The notes below the pieces were generated by a model. The model had not been told where the DNA came from and did not search any database. It saw nothing but the letters and a program-made list of their open reading frames with translations. Shown piece after piece: positions 56,341 through 56,359 of a stretch of DNA of 56,359 nt. The stretch lies in contig JAPEVF010000273.1 in assembly GCA_029747585.1 (NCBI GenBank), positions 1 through 56,359 on the forward strand, read 5' to 3'. Both the position numbers and the translations under genes were made by a program. The first letter of the stretch is position 1. The number at the start of each line of letters is the position of its first letter. Source of the stretch: Pleurotus djamor. Taxonomy: Eukaryota > Basidiomycota > Agaricomycetes > Agaricales > Pleurotaceae.

Positions 56341-56359
56341 GTCGGGCGATCCGAGCGAG

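Overview
The window looks like nuclear DNA of a mushroom-forming basidiomycete (Agaricomycetes). The reasons are many short spliceosomal introns (about 47-75 bp, GT-AG with a few GC-AG), agaricomycete-expanded families (an F-box protein, a JmjC-like oxygenase, a DUF6698-like protein), a fungal perilipin, and several decayed copies of a Plavaka/Tnp2 (CACTA-EnSpm superfamily) transposase. The species cannot be named. All functional calls come from reading translated exons and from remembered family motifs; no database was searched. The window is a mosaic of housekeeping-like genes and transposon debris. Isolated single Ns are scattered through it. In seven testable exons, treating the N as an extra base restores the reading frame, so most broken frames at Ns are probably assembly artefacts. 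Region by region: 0.3-1.05 kb holds three diverged tandem copies of a ~300-bp module with a conserved frame. 3.0-6.7 kb (+) is a multi-exon JmjC-like gene. 7.8-10.0 kb (-) is an unrecognised exon-rich region with a membrane segment. 10.3-10.45 kb holds paired palindromes. 10.7-11.0 kb (+) is a tyrosine-recombinase remnant, followed by an acidic hypothetical gene (-). 13.2-14.4 kb is a broken gene of a repeated fungal family. 15.4-15.9 kb (-) is the 3' end of a LINE retrotransposon. 16.6-18.4 kb (+) carries a coiled-coil gene and a small Ala-rich gene. 18.6-24.5 kb (-) is a nearly full-length but mutated Plavaka-type transposase; one intron contains an intact 1,604-bp TIR element with a 6-bp target duplication. 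24.7-26.1 kb (+) is a second transposase copy head-to-head with the first. It runs into a damaged chitin-synthase-export-chaperone (CHS7) copy, with a 73-bp tandem duplication at the junction. 27.8-31.1 kb (-) has unrecognised exon-rich regions. 34.2-34.8 kb (+) is a complete small membrane-protein gene. 35.9-37.5 kb (-) is a DUF6698-like gene. 37.6-37.9 kb (-) and 40.5-42.1 kb (+) are further transposase fragments. 45.6-46.0 kb is an unusual array of TCTGCGGGGG motifs. 46.2-48.3 kb (+) is an F-box gene next to a remnant of a paralogue. 49.2-50.5 kb (-) is a perilipin. 51.1-51.6 kb (-) is the 3' end of an MFS permease with a 7-nt microexon. 53.0-53.7 kb (+), 54.1-55.0 kb (-) and 55.3-56.3 kb (-) are three more hypothetical genes, the first and last read end to end. 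The best candidates for something undescribed are the 45.6-46.0 kb array and a structured dispersed repeat at 33.2 and 48.3 kb. In the array, eleven G-rich motifs are spaced in near-multiples of 10 bp and several are followed by a different small hairpin. The dispersed repeat shows a compensatory base-pair change between its two copies.
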